In this document: positions 11,619-23,211 of the stretch, piece by piece
How the letters are laid out: each line of letters begins with the position of its first letter
Numbering within the stretch: position 1 is the stretch's first letter
From: Cladophialophora immunda
Lineage: Eukaryota > Ascomycota > Eurotiomycetes > Chaetothyriales > Herpotrichiellaceae
NCBI RefSeq assembly: GCF_000835495.1
Contig: NW_015622545.1
Span: 4,480,042-4,544,041, forward strand
DNA: 64,000 nucleotides
Direction of reading: 5' to 3'
Position numbers and translations under genes: made by a program
Notes under the pieces: model-generated
What the model was told of the DNA's origin: nothing
Database searches by the model: none
The model's input: only the letters and a program-made list of their open reading frames with translations

Positions 11619-12369
11619 GGATCGACAATGTTTGTTTTGCGGTGGTTAGATGTTGACAAGTGACAAGAACCGCAGGCAGGAGATGGTTGGCCTGTGGCGG
11701 GGTTTGTTCGGAAAGAAGTCGGCGCTGCGGACGGAATCAACCACGCGACAACTACTGTATGAAACTGCGCCTGGGTATCACTTCGACTTCTATCTGCATG
11801 GTATCTTTGGTTTCAGACGTTCCTTCATCCTGCCACCTGGCTCGTCAATCTTGAGTCCGTCTTGAGGACAGAGCACCTCGATTGATATCTGATTGTTCCA
11901 CCACTTTGTCTGCTCCTCCGCCGCTTCGCGCTCGTCTGGCACGGTTGCTCTGCCACGTCCCTCCCAGTAGCCCTCTCCACGCCTTTGTTCGAAGACCTTC
12001 TGATAGCACTGTTGGTGCCTTGCATGCCGCTATACTTGAGATTGTCACGTATCCCTACAACGAACTCTGAATTGCCCACCGAGGTGGCGATTGATCGATG
12101 GATCCTTGCAAGACAAGAACCATGTGCTCGGTGGCTTCTTACAATGCACGGTAGCTGCAGCGCGGGTGCGACGCGCAAACACATACAATGATGTCCATAG
12201 GTACAATATCTCTATCCAGGGATAGTCCTTGAACTATCGAACGAGTTTGTTCCAGATCTATGTCATCAAACCTGTCGCCTTTCCAGTTGTGCGCTTGAAC
12301 GAGATGATGCTACATTGTACAGATCCAACACGGTAAATTTCGAACCCATCCGAAGCACATTGGAACTTC
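11619..12369. other. Intergenic region between TPR gene and secreted-protein gene
   Basis: 751 bases between two minus-strand genes hold the promoter of the TPR gene. Several frames of 60-119 codons overlap on both strands without domain signal. I see nothing else. Confidence 0.4.
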
Positions 12370-13971
12370 TCAAAACCCGACGTCCTTCTCGTGGAAACGG
12401 GGATTGCCCCAGTAACCCATCCTTCCGTTCAGCTCGCTGGAATTCCTACAGCGTGGGTGCTCCCGATCTTCCACGTTGCCGAATGGCCACATTGGTATGA
12501 AACAGACCTCGTTGAATGCACATTGAGGACACCTTTTCCAGACTGACCAATCCAAGTACTCGATGAGCGACCGCAGGTTCTCCATTGACTGCGATAGCGT
12601 GACGTTCGCGTTGAACGCCGCGAACAGAGTCTCGCAGATTTTTTTCGTTACACTCCGAATCGAGCGGCCGGCAATTGAGTTCGTGGTGTAGCCCCCGACC
12701 GGATTGAACTGGGCCACACAGCGATTCACCTCGGCCGTTGTGTTTCGTGCGTCTGAGTCGACAAAGACGCGTAGATTCAGCTCCAGCTCCTCAAAAAGGT
12801 CTTCAGCACTTGTCAAAGTGCCTCCCACCAGGTACTTCAGCAGCCCAGCATACCGCTCAACGACCATATCTGCAATGCCCTGCCAGTTGACAGAGCTCTT
12901 GTCGTCCAAGGTACTGACTGGATCAAAGGACTCAACCATTCTGTCTACGTCTTCCCGGACTTTTTCCAGGGCTGAGGCGGAAAGGTTTTCCAGCCTAGGC
13001 AGGTCGGTTTCGCCTTGGAACAGGTCGAGGTCATAGGTATATGCAGACACAAAGTGATCGTAGTCTAGCTTCACTCTGCCACCGCCAATGCCGTCATAGC
13101 GAGCCGCGACGAATTTGATCCATTTCCACACTTCCCAACCGAAGCCTTTCTCGTTGGTATCTGATACCGCCTCGTCTGGAGAAAATGGGCCGGCCCTGAC
13201 CGATTGCACAAAATCCAACGAGTCAGAGAAGGAGCACATAATAATCTCGAAACCGGCCTCCATGCGAATGAAACCCTTGATCTTGCCATGCCAACGCTCA
13301 TTGGCCAGTTTGCAGAGGCCATCTGCTCGTTGTCTCTCCCATGCCATACCACCGTCCTCGGAGGTTGCATTCAGCAGCAGAATGTCTTGTGAATCCAGGG
13401 TGCCCTTGTCGCATTTACCAGCTGAGGTGCCGTCGATGTAAAGCAGCGGAGTTATCTCTTTGGTTCGGTAAGTGTGTAGCCAGCCTGGGTCGACGGGAGG
13501 CCTATCGGGCCCGCGATCATGACTTTTGGGCGGGGGATTTAGAGAGGCCTGTTCTCCTTTCGGAGCCGAGAAGCTCGTGTCGTGCTTTGCGTTGCGAAAA
13601 TGAGGCCCAGTGGCATACTCCACCTCCTTGCCCCTCGGTGGCGGCACACCTTTTGGTGGCCTGTGGAACTTTCTTGCAAAATTGATAGCATGTTCGGGCT
13701 CAAATGCTAGCCATTCTAGGCCTTGGACGGGCTCTTTGTTTGGGTTGCCATGATAGAACTGCGTTCCAGCTGGGATCAGGGCTGGGAAAAGCGACATGCC
13801 ATTATGATGGAAGGATGAGCCCCATTGCCGCATAGAGGAGTGGATGGCGTTGAACACATGGTTTGCATTGCGGACCTCGTCGGCGGCCTCGGCAGACTGA
13901 CGGGGAGGCAATGCTGTTTGTTGCGCGGCTCGTGGGAGGATGAGAAGGGCCAGGACAAGGATTTGCCACAT
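12370..13971 (-). CDS. Secreted fungal protein of unknown function
   Basis: 533-residue intronless protein. It starts at the ATG at 13971, which places a hydrophobic signal peptide (MWQILVLALLILPRAAQQ) at the N terminus; a longer frame begins with a non-ATG codon. Visible conserved-looking blocks are AGTQFYHGN...GLEWLAFEPEHAINFARKF (about residues 67-105), TPLLYIDGTSAGKCDKGTLDSQD (about 180-203), WHGKIKGFIRMEAGFEIIMC and a cysteine-containing C terminus (CPQCAFNEVCFIPMW). Several N-x-S/T sites agree with passage through the secretory pathway. I recall such proteins as conserved but uncharacterised in filamentous ascomycetes. The FYHG...WLAF..EHA arrangement loosely recalls the nucleotide-binding start of ADP-ribosyltransferase-type folds, but catalytic residues were not established, so function stays open. 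Confidence 0.75.
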   Translation of the reverse strand: MWQILVLALLILPRAAQQTALPPRQSAEAADEVRNANHVFNAIHSSMRQWGSSFHHNGMSLFPALIPAGTQFYHGNPNKEPVQGLEWLAFEPEHAINFARKFHRPPKGVPPPRGKEVEYATGPHFRNAKHDTSFSAPKGEQASLNPPPKSHDRGPDRPPVDPGWLHTYRTKEITPLLYIDGTSAGKCDKGTLDSQDILLLNATSEDGGMAWERQRADGLCKLANERWHGKIKGFIRMEAGFEIIMCSFSDSLDFVQSVRAGPFSPDEAVSDTNEKGFGWEVWKWIKFVAARYDGIGGGRVKLDYDHFVSAYTYDLDLFQGETDLPRLENLSASALEKVREDVDRMVESFDPVSTLDDKSSVNWQGIADMVVERYAGLLKYLVGGTLTSAEDLFEELELNLRVFVDSDARNTTAEVNRCVAQFNPVGGYTTNSIAGRSIRSVTKKICETLFAAFNANVTLSQSMENLRSLIEYLDWSVWKRCPQCAFNEVCFIPMWPFGNVEDREHPRCRNSSELNGRMGYWGNPRFHEKDVGF

Positions 13972-14326
13972 GATTTTGATGGCGTGGTAAGATGAACAAT
14001 GGGACAACACCAGACGAGGTTTTGAGGAAGACGGCGGGCGCCTGATAACCTCTGATGGCCTATATCAATGGCACCGAGTCGACTTGTTGGCATCTTATCT
14101 GATGGATGCCTGGGCGGGTTGCGGTATCGGACATTGATTGGCGTTGGACTGAGAGTTTAACGACATCAGGGCGCTGGTTCCATTGGCTGACGATTCACCC
14201 AGAAATTTGGTTACGTGGACAGCAGACGCGGCTTCATCTTCATCTTCATCTTCCTCTCCATGCTTCGTGCCCAAGGCCATATCTCTCGCCAACTATAGTT
14301 TGGGTGTTTCTCTAGCTCCTGGGACC
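13972..14326. promoter_or_regulatory. Promoter region of the secreted-protein gene
   Basis: 355 bases separate the start of the secreted-protein gene from the end of the hydrolase gene; both are on the minus strand. A short TTCATC repeat (about 14230-14250) is visible. No specific sites were identified. Confidence 0.35.
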
Positions 14327-15353
14327 TCAAGCCACAGTGTCGCACCTTCTCCCCTTCAGCGTTTCCAGAAACCATCGCACTGCATAACCCACCAATTCAG
14401 GGTTTCTCATGGGACTGTCATGCCCCCAGTCCATGAGCTCTCTGAACAAGATGCTGCCATTGCCATTGCCGCTGTCCCCAACCAGATCAACCTGTGCCTT
14501 CACCATCTGATAGCTATACATCTTCCACTCCTCCATGAAGCGTCTCGCCCCCTCCCGCTGCGCCTCCGTCCCGCCCCCCAACCTCACCCCCTCGTCGTAC
14601 ATCTTTTGGTAGTCTCCCGCAATGTTACACCTTATCACGGCCAAGATTCCCCCCATGGTAGGTGTGCTCTTCAAGCTGCCTCTTCTTCGCCAACGTCCTT
14701 GCACTCCCATGGGTGTCTTCTCTCTTGACACCCTTGATCGTCCGCATACTAGCTTGGATCGCAGCATTCCATTCCTCGTCGGTCATGCCAGACTCGGCTC
14801 TAAGATTGGTGAGCTCCTCCCAGTGCACATCCTGGGATACAGCAGTGAGGTCGGCACTCGGGATGCGCGGGAACAATGCCCATGCCAGCTCTCCACTTGT
14901 GTCATATAGCACCACCCAAGATATGATCTCAGTGGCTCTTCCTGGCCGGTATTTGACCAATTGATGGCGCAGGAACTCTCGCAGTGGGATTCCTCCATAC
15001 GAATGTCCGATGAGCAGATACGGTGGAGGGACATTGATCTTGTCGAGGAGTGCATCGAGGTCCCTTGCCCCGTCTTCGGCTGTCAAGGGCTCGGCATTGG
15101 AGGGTAGCGTGCTGAGGTCATAGCCGGCCCTGTCGTAGAAGAGCGTCCTGACGAACGTACTGAGGTGCTGTTCCACCTTGACATAGGTTGCGAGGGGTCC
15201 GCCTGCGCCCGTGAAGAGGATGGCTACGGGGTCGCCAGGACAACGTGCTGGCCCGGAAGAGCGAGCGAACAGAGACAGGTCTCTCGACGGTAGCGATATC
15301 AACGCTGAGATGGTGGCGTCTTCCTCCCACGGATTGTGCTTGCGGATGGTCAT
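14327..15353 (-). CDS. Alpha/beta hydrolase, frame broken at a 6-base homopolymer
   Basis: Serine hydrolase of the alpha/beta fold. The N-terminal part, from the ATG at 15353, has the oxyanion region (ILFTGAGGPLATY), LFYDRAGYDLS and the nucleophile elbow GHSYGG. The C-terminal part, in a different frame, has LAVIRCNIAGDYQKMYDEG and DWGHDSPMRNPELV, where the histidine of GHDSP is the likely catalytic histidine. The frames meet at six C on the plus strand (14649-14654; six G in the gene). Removing one base gives 1026 nt and a normal-length 341-residue protein. As written, translation stops shortly after the break and loses the histidine. Assembly error or recent pseudogenisation are both possible. 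The physiological substrate is unknown; esterase/lipase-like activity is the family expectation. Confidence 0.75.
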
Positions 15354-16449
15354 TGCCGCTGTTGCAAGCCACCATCCACCATCCACCCACCTTTCTCACA
15401 TGGTTGTCGCCCTCCGGTTCGAAGATACCTCGATTCCGACCAGAGGCAGCGCAGGCATGAGCGACAGGCTGCGATGACGTCACCCGAGGACGGCTCAGGC
15501 GGCAACAGCCAGCAAATGTGCACCCATCCGGACGTCCTTCGTGTTGGGTACAAACTCGACCATCGTATTTGAGCGACGACAGCCACATTCCAAACTCAAC
15601 TTCGACCTCAACATCCCTCCCTTCCCATCCTTTCCCTCGCCTAGCCCTCGCACTCTCTCCCCGCAAAGGCGACGAAGAGCTCACCTCCGGCGAGAGCTCG
15701 GTCTCGAGCTGCCCCACAGAGAGCCCGGTTCAGGCGTCCGACGGCCATCTAGCCATGATTCGCCCAGCCCATACCTGTTGGCAAGCTAGCTGCTCGCCCC
15801 ATCCTCAAGCAGCTGTCCCAGATCCTGGCTTGACCAGTTTGGTGCCTGGTCGGACTCAAGCAGGTATCGAACAACTTGGCTGCCGACATGGTGTGATTGC
15901 CATCTGCCGGTTCTGTTGGAGCTGCTGCCAGCTTGTATGAAGAGCCCGCGCATCCCCTGATCGCTTCCAGACACTAACAAAAGTCACATCATGTCCAAGG
16001 ACGGAGTACATACCAGCTTATCGCCTCCAACTCCAAAGTGCTCCTCGTCGTCTTCCCCAACTTTGCGGAGATGTGGTCTTGTGGGGCAGTCAGGGAGGGT
16101 GTCATTGGGATTGAACAGCAGCAGCCCGTATCGGATTTGGAAGGTCCAGATTCAGATGACTATTCTTGGGAGTGACAATCCTGCGCCATGCGCTCCTGGT
16201 CGGCATGTACCCCAATCTCGCTAAAGGACCTACCGATGGGTGATATTGCACTTTTGACTATGTCCTTCCCCTTGGGGTAGAGGGGATGCCATCAAACTGC
16301 CGTTGCTTGGAGAAGCCCTGGACTTCCACAAGCTGTTTCCAGAGGACGCATCCAGACCCGTTGCAGAAGCTGGCATAAAGGCTGCAACCCATCATGAATC
16401 ACCAGAACAGTCAGCCAGAGACCTCTTGACTATTCCGCGAACTCTCGAA
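15354..16449. promoter_or_regulatory. Divergent promoter region of the hydrolase and second sugar porter
   Basis: 1096 bases lie between divergent starts. The frame preceding the porter (16303-16449) is open but contains no ATG, so it is read as 5' leader. Other frames are short or antisense shadows. No defined operator is seen. Confidence 0.35.
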
Positions 16450-18370
16450 ATGGGTGCAGGAAACAGATACAACTTTCTCGTCGTCTTCTTTGTGACCTTC
16501 GGGTCCTTGACTTATGGGTACAATTCGGCGATCATTGGCGCCGTCATTGGCCTGCCGTCCTTCTTCCAATACTTCAACATCGACATCAAGTCAAGCGGTG
16601 GCTCCCGAATCACTGGAGGTGAGCGTTTGACAATCCCCCAAGTATGGAGATTGACGAAGTACGACTGACATGCTATCGGTAGCAACCAATGGACTCTTCG
16701 CCGGAGGTGGGTTCATAGGCTGCTATCTCATTACATGGCTGGCCGACAGGGTGGGCAGGAAGAGGTCCATACAAGTCACTGCCTGCATTTGTATCGTTGC
16801 GGGTGCTCTCCAGGCTGGATCCGTCCACATTGCCATGTTCTTGGTTGCTCGCTTCATGATGGGCTTGGGCGTCGGCATGGTCAATGTCATCACACCTCTC
16901 TATCAATCAGAAGTTTCCCCTGCCCACTCACGTGGGAGAATGGTAGGCAGTCATGGGTTTATTTTGTGCGTTGGATACGTAAGTTTCCTGTCCCCTTTCT
17001 CAGTCTAACTGATCTCTCACACTTGGTACAGGGGCTAGCCGGATGGACGGGCTACGGCTGCTATTTCTTGAAGAACCAGGTGGCTCAGTGGCGTCTTTGC
17101 CTCGCCCTTCAAATCGTTCCGCCGCTATGCCTATTGGTCGGCTCTCCGTGGCTTCCTGAGTCGCCTCGATATCTGGTTGCAAACGACATGCAAGAGCAAG
17201 GCTTCGAGATCCTCAAACGATTGCATCACCACCCTGAAGATGAGGACGACACTATTGCCCGAGAAGAGCTATATCAAATCCGTCAACAGCTAGACCTGGA
17301 GAAGCGCGAAGGTTGGAGACAAGGCTGGGTCAAAGGCTGGGTTCTCTTGTTTTCGAGAAAGTCTTACCGAAAACGCTTGCTCTTTGGCTTTCTCCTCCTG
17401 TGAGTTTTGTCTGACAGCCTTTCGTTTTCATTGACCGCCATCGCGGTATGCGTTATTATCCTAGCATTGAAGAGTCGTCGACCATGGATTACACAGACGG
17501 TCCACTGTCTTGTGTCTGGGCACTTCAGCGAATATCCTTCGTCAATTGGCACCTTTGAGGTTGAACCATCTGCTAACAGTCGCAGGGGCCTGGTCCAGAG
17601 CACAGGATGCCTGGTCATCAACAACTATCAAGTGCTTCTTTACAACGGCCTCAGTCTATACGGGGCAATGCCTCTGATGCTGTACGCACTCTGGGACACT
17701 TGGGCCGCTTTCATGAACTTCATCAACGCACTCTTACTAGACAAAGTCGGCCGCATTCCAATCATGGTTGTTGGACAGGTACGCTGCTTGTGATCTCTCA
17801 CCTGCAATCGTTACTGATGATCTAGATTGGCTGTTCTATCTCCGTTGCTGGGTTTACCGCTTGTCTTGCGAGATACGGCGGGACCGACAATCGAGTGGGG
17901 AATGGATTCGGCGTCTTCTTCCTCTACCTATGTAAGTCACCGTCAAATGCAATGCCTACCCTTCAACAACTGACTCCAAACTAGTTGTGACTTTCTTCGG
18001 CGGCTCAATGGACGCCTCATCCTACGTTTACTCTTCCGAGATCTTCCCAACTTCAATCCGCGCCCAAGGCGCCGGGTTCAGTGTCTCTGGTTTGTTTGCC
18101 TTCAGCTTGATCTACACCATGTGCGCTCCTGTCGCATTCAACAACATCGGCTGGAAATACTACCTCATTTTCATCATCGTCCCGTTGTTTGGAGCCACGA
18201 TCATGGCGCTGTTCTACCCTGAGACCAAAGGACTAGCCCTTGAAGAAGTCGGGAAGAAATTCGGGGATGAGGTCGCCATCGATCTCACCCATCTCTCCGC
18301 TGAAGAGAGAGCCAAGCTTGATAAGACTTTGGTGAATGCTGAAGTTGTCGAGATGGAGATCAAGGCTTGA
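16450..18370 (+). CDS. MFS sugar porter (SP family)
   Basis: Membrane sugar porter of 505 residues from six exons: 16450-16618, 16683-16978, 17032-17399, 17586-17778, 17826-17931 and 17985-18370; coding sum 1518 nt. The protein begins MGAGNRYNFLVVFF, a usual SP start, with GYNSAIIGAVIGLPSF in TM1, ADRVGRKRS after TM2, SEVSPAHSRGRM before TM5, PESPRYL before the central loop, DKVGRIPI in the second half and YPETKGLALEEVGKKFGDE at the end. The third intron is the longest (186 bases) and could contain an alternative acceptor near 17417. All other introns are 47-64 bases with GT-AG ends. It differs strongly from the porter at 3.1 kb, so the two are not recent duplicates. Hexose is the likeliest substrate class, by family inference only. 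Confidence 0.88.
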
Positions 18371-19050
18371 AAAAGGCGGAATGTGTTAACGCAACAACGG
18401 ACTGGACTGCAGTGCCTCCAAAATCGGGGTGGGGGAATGTAGTTGTCCTCAGTTTCTGTCCTCAATCTGACCATGGATTGCCAAGACACATTCGATTGAT
18501 GTGGGAGCAGTGAACTACGAGAGGCTTTGCTCCTGTTTAATAGAGCTATCGCTCAAAATCAAAAGGTGCAAAGCCACTGCTCGCCAGAGCAAAATCTGTC
18601 TCCATTGCGAGATGGGACTGCCACTACACTAATATTAAACAACGCTGTCTTATATGTATGGACTCTCTCTCTCTCACCAAACCAATTTATTCCTTCGACA
18701 TGATGTCTCATTCTCGCCTTGTCAACACTATTCCTTGATGACGGGCAGCTCTATCACGGATATCGTACTCGCATCTTGGAGTCGGTTATGTGCCGTTTCC
18801 TTCTCGTCATAGGCTTGTAGCCGCGAGCCATGTGGTTTAGGCGGAACGCCTATGGCAGTGCTGACATCTTGTCTCGTCCGGTCCGGAGTCCTTTCCTCGA
18901 CAAAGTTGTTCTGATCCCTGGGGGAAAGATGGGGAAGGTTTTGTCACAGCAGGGAGAGAGATCTCTAACGCAACACTTCATCTCAATTTTCCCTCAGCTG
19001 GAGAGAGAGAGGCATTCTGTTGTTTTGCTTGCAGCCAACCCAAGACTGTC
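18371..19050. other. Convergent intergenic region
   Basis: 680 bases lie between the 3' ends of two transporter genes. A CT microsatellite (about 18664-18675) is present. No gene is supported. Confidence 0.4.
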
Positions 19051-20793
19051 TCAGCCCACGGGCCTGAACCTCGATCTCTGTCTAATCTTCGCGCCATATA
19101 TGTAGAAGAGGACCGGGACCGGAAAGAACACCAGGCAAAGAAATGCCAGGAGCGAAGTCGCCCAAGGCACACCCAGGTTGTGGTACATGGCCGGGGCGAA
19201 CAGGGGGAAGCCGGCGCCAGCTATGGACCGAACGAAGGTGTTCACCGCGATGGCGCTGTTGGAGTAGAACCCATAGCAATCAATGATGAAGTTTGTGCCC
19301 TGCCAGAACGTCGACAGGCATCCCATGCCCAGGAGCGCCGTGGCGAGGACTTGCGGGACCCAGGTGATGTGTGGATCAGAAGTCCTGCGATGGGGTCAGT
19401 AAAAGAAATGTTCCCTGTTAAACAGGCTTGTAGGAATAGCGAGCGAGAGTGGTCCTTACCAAGCAAATAGAAACAGACCGATCGGGAGAACGGCGGCTCC
19501 GACGATCATGGGGGGCAGCCTCTCTTCGGGGATGACCCTGCCGTGTTTCTTGAAGGCCTTTGTGAAATTGGTCCGGGTTGAGTAGGCGATCATACCTGTC
19601 CCCATGGCAATGCCGACGATGAACGCGGCGAACGGGAGGGATCCGACCCCGGGGTTCCAACCCCGTTGTTCCTGGAACGAGATGGGATAGGCCTCGAAAA
19701 GGAGATACAGGATGCCGTAGATGAAGCTCATGTATGCGGTGATGAGTGCGAGGATTGGCTCCTGCACAAACATGACAAACGGCCGGACGAGATATATGGT
19801 CGTCAGTGTCTTTATGTTGACTCGGCTCTCGTCCGCTTTGGCGTGTAGTGCCCAGTTTTGCGTTTCGTATCGCAGTCGCTTCGCTTTCATTTGCAGAATC
19901 CTTGCGGCCGAGGTCTCAGGGATCAAGACCAGGCCAATGCATCCAAACAGTGCCGTCATGATCAAGGTAATCCAGGCGGTCCATCGCCAGCCAAGATATG
20001 ACTGGGTGACAAAGCCGCCAATGATGGGCCCAGCAACTGGACCTGTGAAGGCAGAGGCCGCAAACACGCAAATCCCATACGCCCTCTCGATGGGTCCCCA
20101 GATATCAGCCATGGCGCCTCCGACGACAGCCAATGGCGCCGAAGCGGCAAATCCTCCGAAGAAACGACCGAGCATGATCGTCTCTACATTCTGAGCGACG
20201 GCCACCGGAATCTGGAAGACGGCGAAGACGAGGTATCCCACAAAGAGAGGGATCCGGCGGCCAAAAACTTCCGATGCTGGTCCAAACAGGATAGGTCCAA
20301 ACACAAACCCAAGAAGGAAGAGGGACACCCCCAGGGTAGACGAGACCTCGCCTATATGATATTCTTTGGCGACAGGCCGAATGGCAACGGAATAGATCGA
20401 GCTCGCAAAGGTCACGACAAAGGTCTTTCAATACTATATCAGCGACCTGGTCTCTGTACAGAAAAGGACGTCGGTAGTCGGGATTCTTGAACAACATACC
20501 ATAAGACCCATGGAAGCGGTAATCCCCCAACGTTTTGCGTTTGACCAATTCTTGGGGTTTTCTGGATCGTCGGGGCCATCGAATTCGACGAGGTCGCTGC
20601 GAGGCCCACGAGTTGAAGGTGCATGTTCTGGAACAACGGCCTGTTCGCCTGTGTCGATTTCCTTGAGCGCCAGAATGTCTGATCCAGTTTCGAGAGGCGT
20701 TTCAGGCTTCTCCATCTCCGGAGTGTCGTCGAGAGTGGACGAGGAAGCCGAAGCAAACGGTGTTCGGGTGGTTGTTGGTTCGGGTCCTGCCAT
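19051..20793 (-). CDS. MFS drug:H+ antiporter, DHA1 family
   Basis: 530-residue, 12-TM multidrug/polyamine-type exporter from three exons: 20793-20500, 20424-19460 and 19384-19051; coding sum 1593 nt. The long acidic cytosolic N terminus ends with DDPENPKNWS, the hallmark of the fungal DHA1 (Flr1/Tpo-like) group. Next comes SSIYSVAIRPVAKEY in TM1 and GPASEVFGRRIPLFVG (the GxxSDxxGRR-like loop 2-3). TM4-5 reads MLGRFFGGFAASAPLAVVGGAMADIW, and motif C-like GPVAGPIIGGF follows in TM5. It probably exports hydrophobic compounds at the plasma membrane. Neighbouring accessory enzymes do not reveal the cargo. Confidence 0.9.
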
Positions 20794-22190
20794 CTCCTTG
20801 CAATTGGCGCCAATGTCAAGTCGTATGCATCATGATCACCACCATGATGAACGTCGGCAGTAAACCACTGCTGAAAATATATTGAACAGCAACGCGAATA
20901 GATGTCGTGCCAGCAAGGTCTGTCTTCGTCACAAGCGGCCGCATGGCGCTGGATTTAAAAAGCTCCGTTATCGGATATACGGCAAAGGCGAGGCATGTAC
21001 GACGATCAAAGATGGGGTCAACCATTGGGGGCGTCAAGGAGTGTGATAACTTGCCCCGGAAAGGGTCCATCAATGGAATCCATGCTTCGAGATGGGCTAA
21101 TTAGCGCTCCAGCCTTCTGCGCAGGTTGAGATAGACTCTGGAGGGCTGAACTGGTTCGCCCCAGAACACATGTCACTTTTCGACCGGGTTCCTGTTCAAC
21201 CGAGGAGATGTTTTTCGCAGAAAAGAAAGAACCCGCCTATCCTCTCAGGGTAGAGTTGTATCTTCAGCAGGTCTTCGTCTCCGGCTCAGAGGACAAAGTC
21301 GACCCTGGACGGTTGTTCAGCGCCTTCTCCATCCAGCTCGGCCCGTCAAATCCTGTCGATCCTGTTTGGCGGGGTTTTCTCTCTCGGCACATCTTCGCAG
21401 TCTTGGGCAATAATGCATGTGGCGGACCGGCACAGCAGCAAAATGACCCATTCTCCCTTCCTGCAGGACGTAGTCGTCATCAGTATCGGTGACCCTTTGC
21501 AGCGGCTATCAACGATAGGTAGGAATAACGTGAAAAGAGAGCCGTGATGAGGAGGGCCAGCTGCGATTCTTGTACGAAGTCTCCGATGGACGCCTAACGT
21601 ACAACGTATTGTGAGGCACTATCTCCGCCTTCAAAGGACATGTTCTCAACCGGAAATTAAATATATATATCTATGTGGTCATCACCAGGGAAGATATGCT
21701 GTACTGAGAAAGGGAGACCGCAGCTTTTGTTGAAACAACAGCATTCCATCGAACAAGAGAAGGTGAAACGGGCAATGCTGTAGGCTACAGAGGTTCCGAT
21801 GTGTCGGAATTGAAGGGGGAGATTGGATGGTCATATCGACATTTGCCGCATTGTATAACGGCCAGGGTCCTCCTTTGTATCTATGCCAGAGGTTGGCCCC
21901 GGAGCTAACCTGTCGACATATCGAAACATGGCCCGTCTCGACCGTCTTGCGCACAGAATACCGTTTCCCAATGCGGGACAGTTGAATGCGTAGAGGTGGC
22001 AGGCCCGCGTGCTCTCACAGTGTCCTCAACAGGCCCCAGGAATATCACAATGAGTGATGGCCTTGAGCCCTGGAAGATGGACGCATCGGCTTGAAGCATG
22101 GGAATCCGGCTGTGAAACCGACAGTCGGGGTTTCGGTACCAGAGAGTAAGATTGTCGGGTCATTTAAAATGTACATTGCATTCGGCCATG
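20794..22190. other. Intergenic region upstream of the DHA1 antiporter
   Basis: 1397 bases between two minus-strand genes contain the antiporter's promoter. An AT dinucleotide run lies near 21661-21671. Frames are at most 94 codons and unrecognised; nothing else is supported. Confidence 0.4.
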
Positions 22191-23211
22191 TTAGATCTCC
22201 GGATAGACGTCGGTCCTTCTAAGCAAGGGGATGCTTCGTCTGACGTCTCTCAGTGAATCGAGATCAATGTCAACTGTGAGAATATCCGGCTCCCGCGCTT
22301 GTTCTTCCTCCTTCTCAGTGTCGTCCACGTGGTCCAGCCGCCCCACAATCTGGCCATTTGGCGAAATGACTATGGTATCACCATAACTCACGCGCTTCCC
22401 GTTGTGTCTACCACACTGCGCTGAAGCTATGACCCAGCACTGAGTCTCGATGGCTCGACATCTCAGCAAGATCTCCCAGTGTAGTTTTCCGGTCGGGACG
22501 GTGAATGCGGACGGGTAGAGCAATATATCGGCGCCTTGCCTACGCAACCTGAGTGCGGGCTCCGGGAATCGCAGGTCAAAGCAAATCAGGCTACCAATCT
22601 TGCCCAGGGAGGTCGAAAATGGCGAAACAATCTCATGGCCCGGCTCGGTCGAGTCACTCTCCTTCAACCTCGGTCCATTTGGACGAAGATCAAGGTCAAA
22701 AAGGTGCAGCTTCTGGTACCTGTGTACGATATCCCCCTCTTTATCGATCCAGATCAAGGTGTTACGGATTCTCTTGGAGGGTGGAACTGTTGGTTCGTGG
22801 ATTCCGACATTGATGGGCAAGGAATGAGCTCTGGCAGCTTGTTGAAGGCCGCGGACAAAGGGGCTATGGGAGACATCTTGACAGAGCTCTACCGATTCTG
22901 CTGCTGAGGAGGCGATGTAGTCGGAGGCCTCAGGGAGGAAGAGTGCCTAGAAAGATGGATTCGCTGGTGAGGATCAGGTCGATGGCCTCGTCGAGATGGA
23001 GAGCCAGGGACCCTGGACGAGAATACGAGCATCCCACCTACCTTTGCTCCAGCGGCCACGGCTTTTTGCACCAGCTTCTGGCATTGCGCGAGGTTATGGG
23101 ACATGGATGCATTCGAGCAGATCTGGCCAATAGCCTGGGCAGCGAGGGCGTCAGCCAATCCCGAGACTTCATACTTCACCGGGCAACATAGGTCCATACG
23201 GCGAGCACCAT
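22191..23211 (-). CDS. Nit2-type carbon-nitrogen hydrolase (omega-amidase/deaminated glutathione amidase family)
   Basis: Nitrilase-superfamily amidase of 286 residues from three exons: 23211-23200 (12 nt, M-V-L-A), 23134-23042 and 22946-22191; coding sum 861 nt. The tiny first exon is chosen because it yields MVLAAIGQICSNASMSHN, the usual Nit start; an unspliced ATG at 23197 would add an odd N terminus. The catalytic triad is visible: Glu of LPEASDY (about 41), Lys of YQKLHLFD (about 114) and Cys of ICFDLRFPE (about 157). The WEILLRCRAIETQCWVIA block near the C terminus is also typical. Family members hydrolyse deaminated glutathione or alpha-keto-amide side products of transamination in cytosol and mitochondria. 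It lies divergent to an alcohol dehydrogenase. Confidence 0.88.

Noticed and set aside
14650..14700. A GT...AG stretch of 19 bases near the hydrolase frame break
   Set aside because: It would fix the frame arithmetically, but it is far below any plausible intron length and removes conserved AKKRQ-type sequence; a homopolymer indel is simpler.
15118..15717. 200-codon minus-strand frame upstream of and overlapping the hydrolase
   Set aside because: It is out of frame with the clear alpha/beta hydrolase, has low-complexity composition and no domain.
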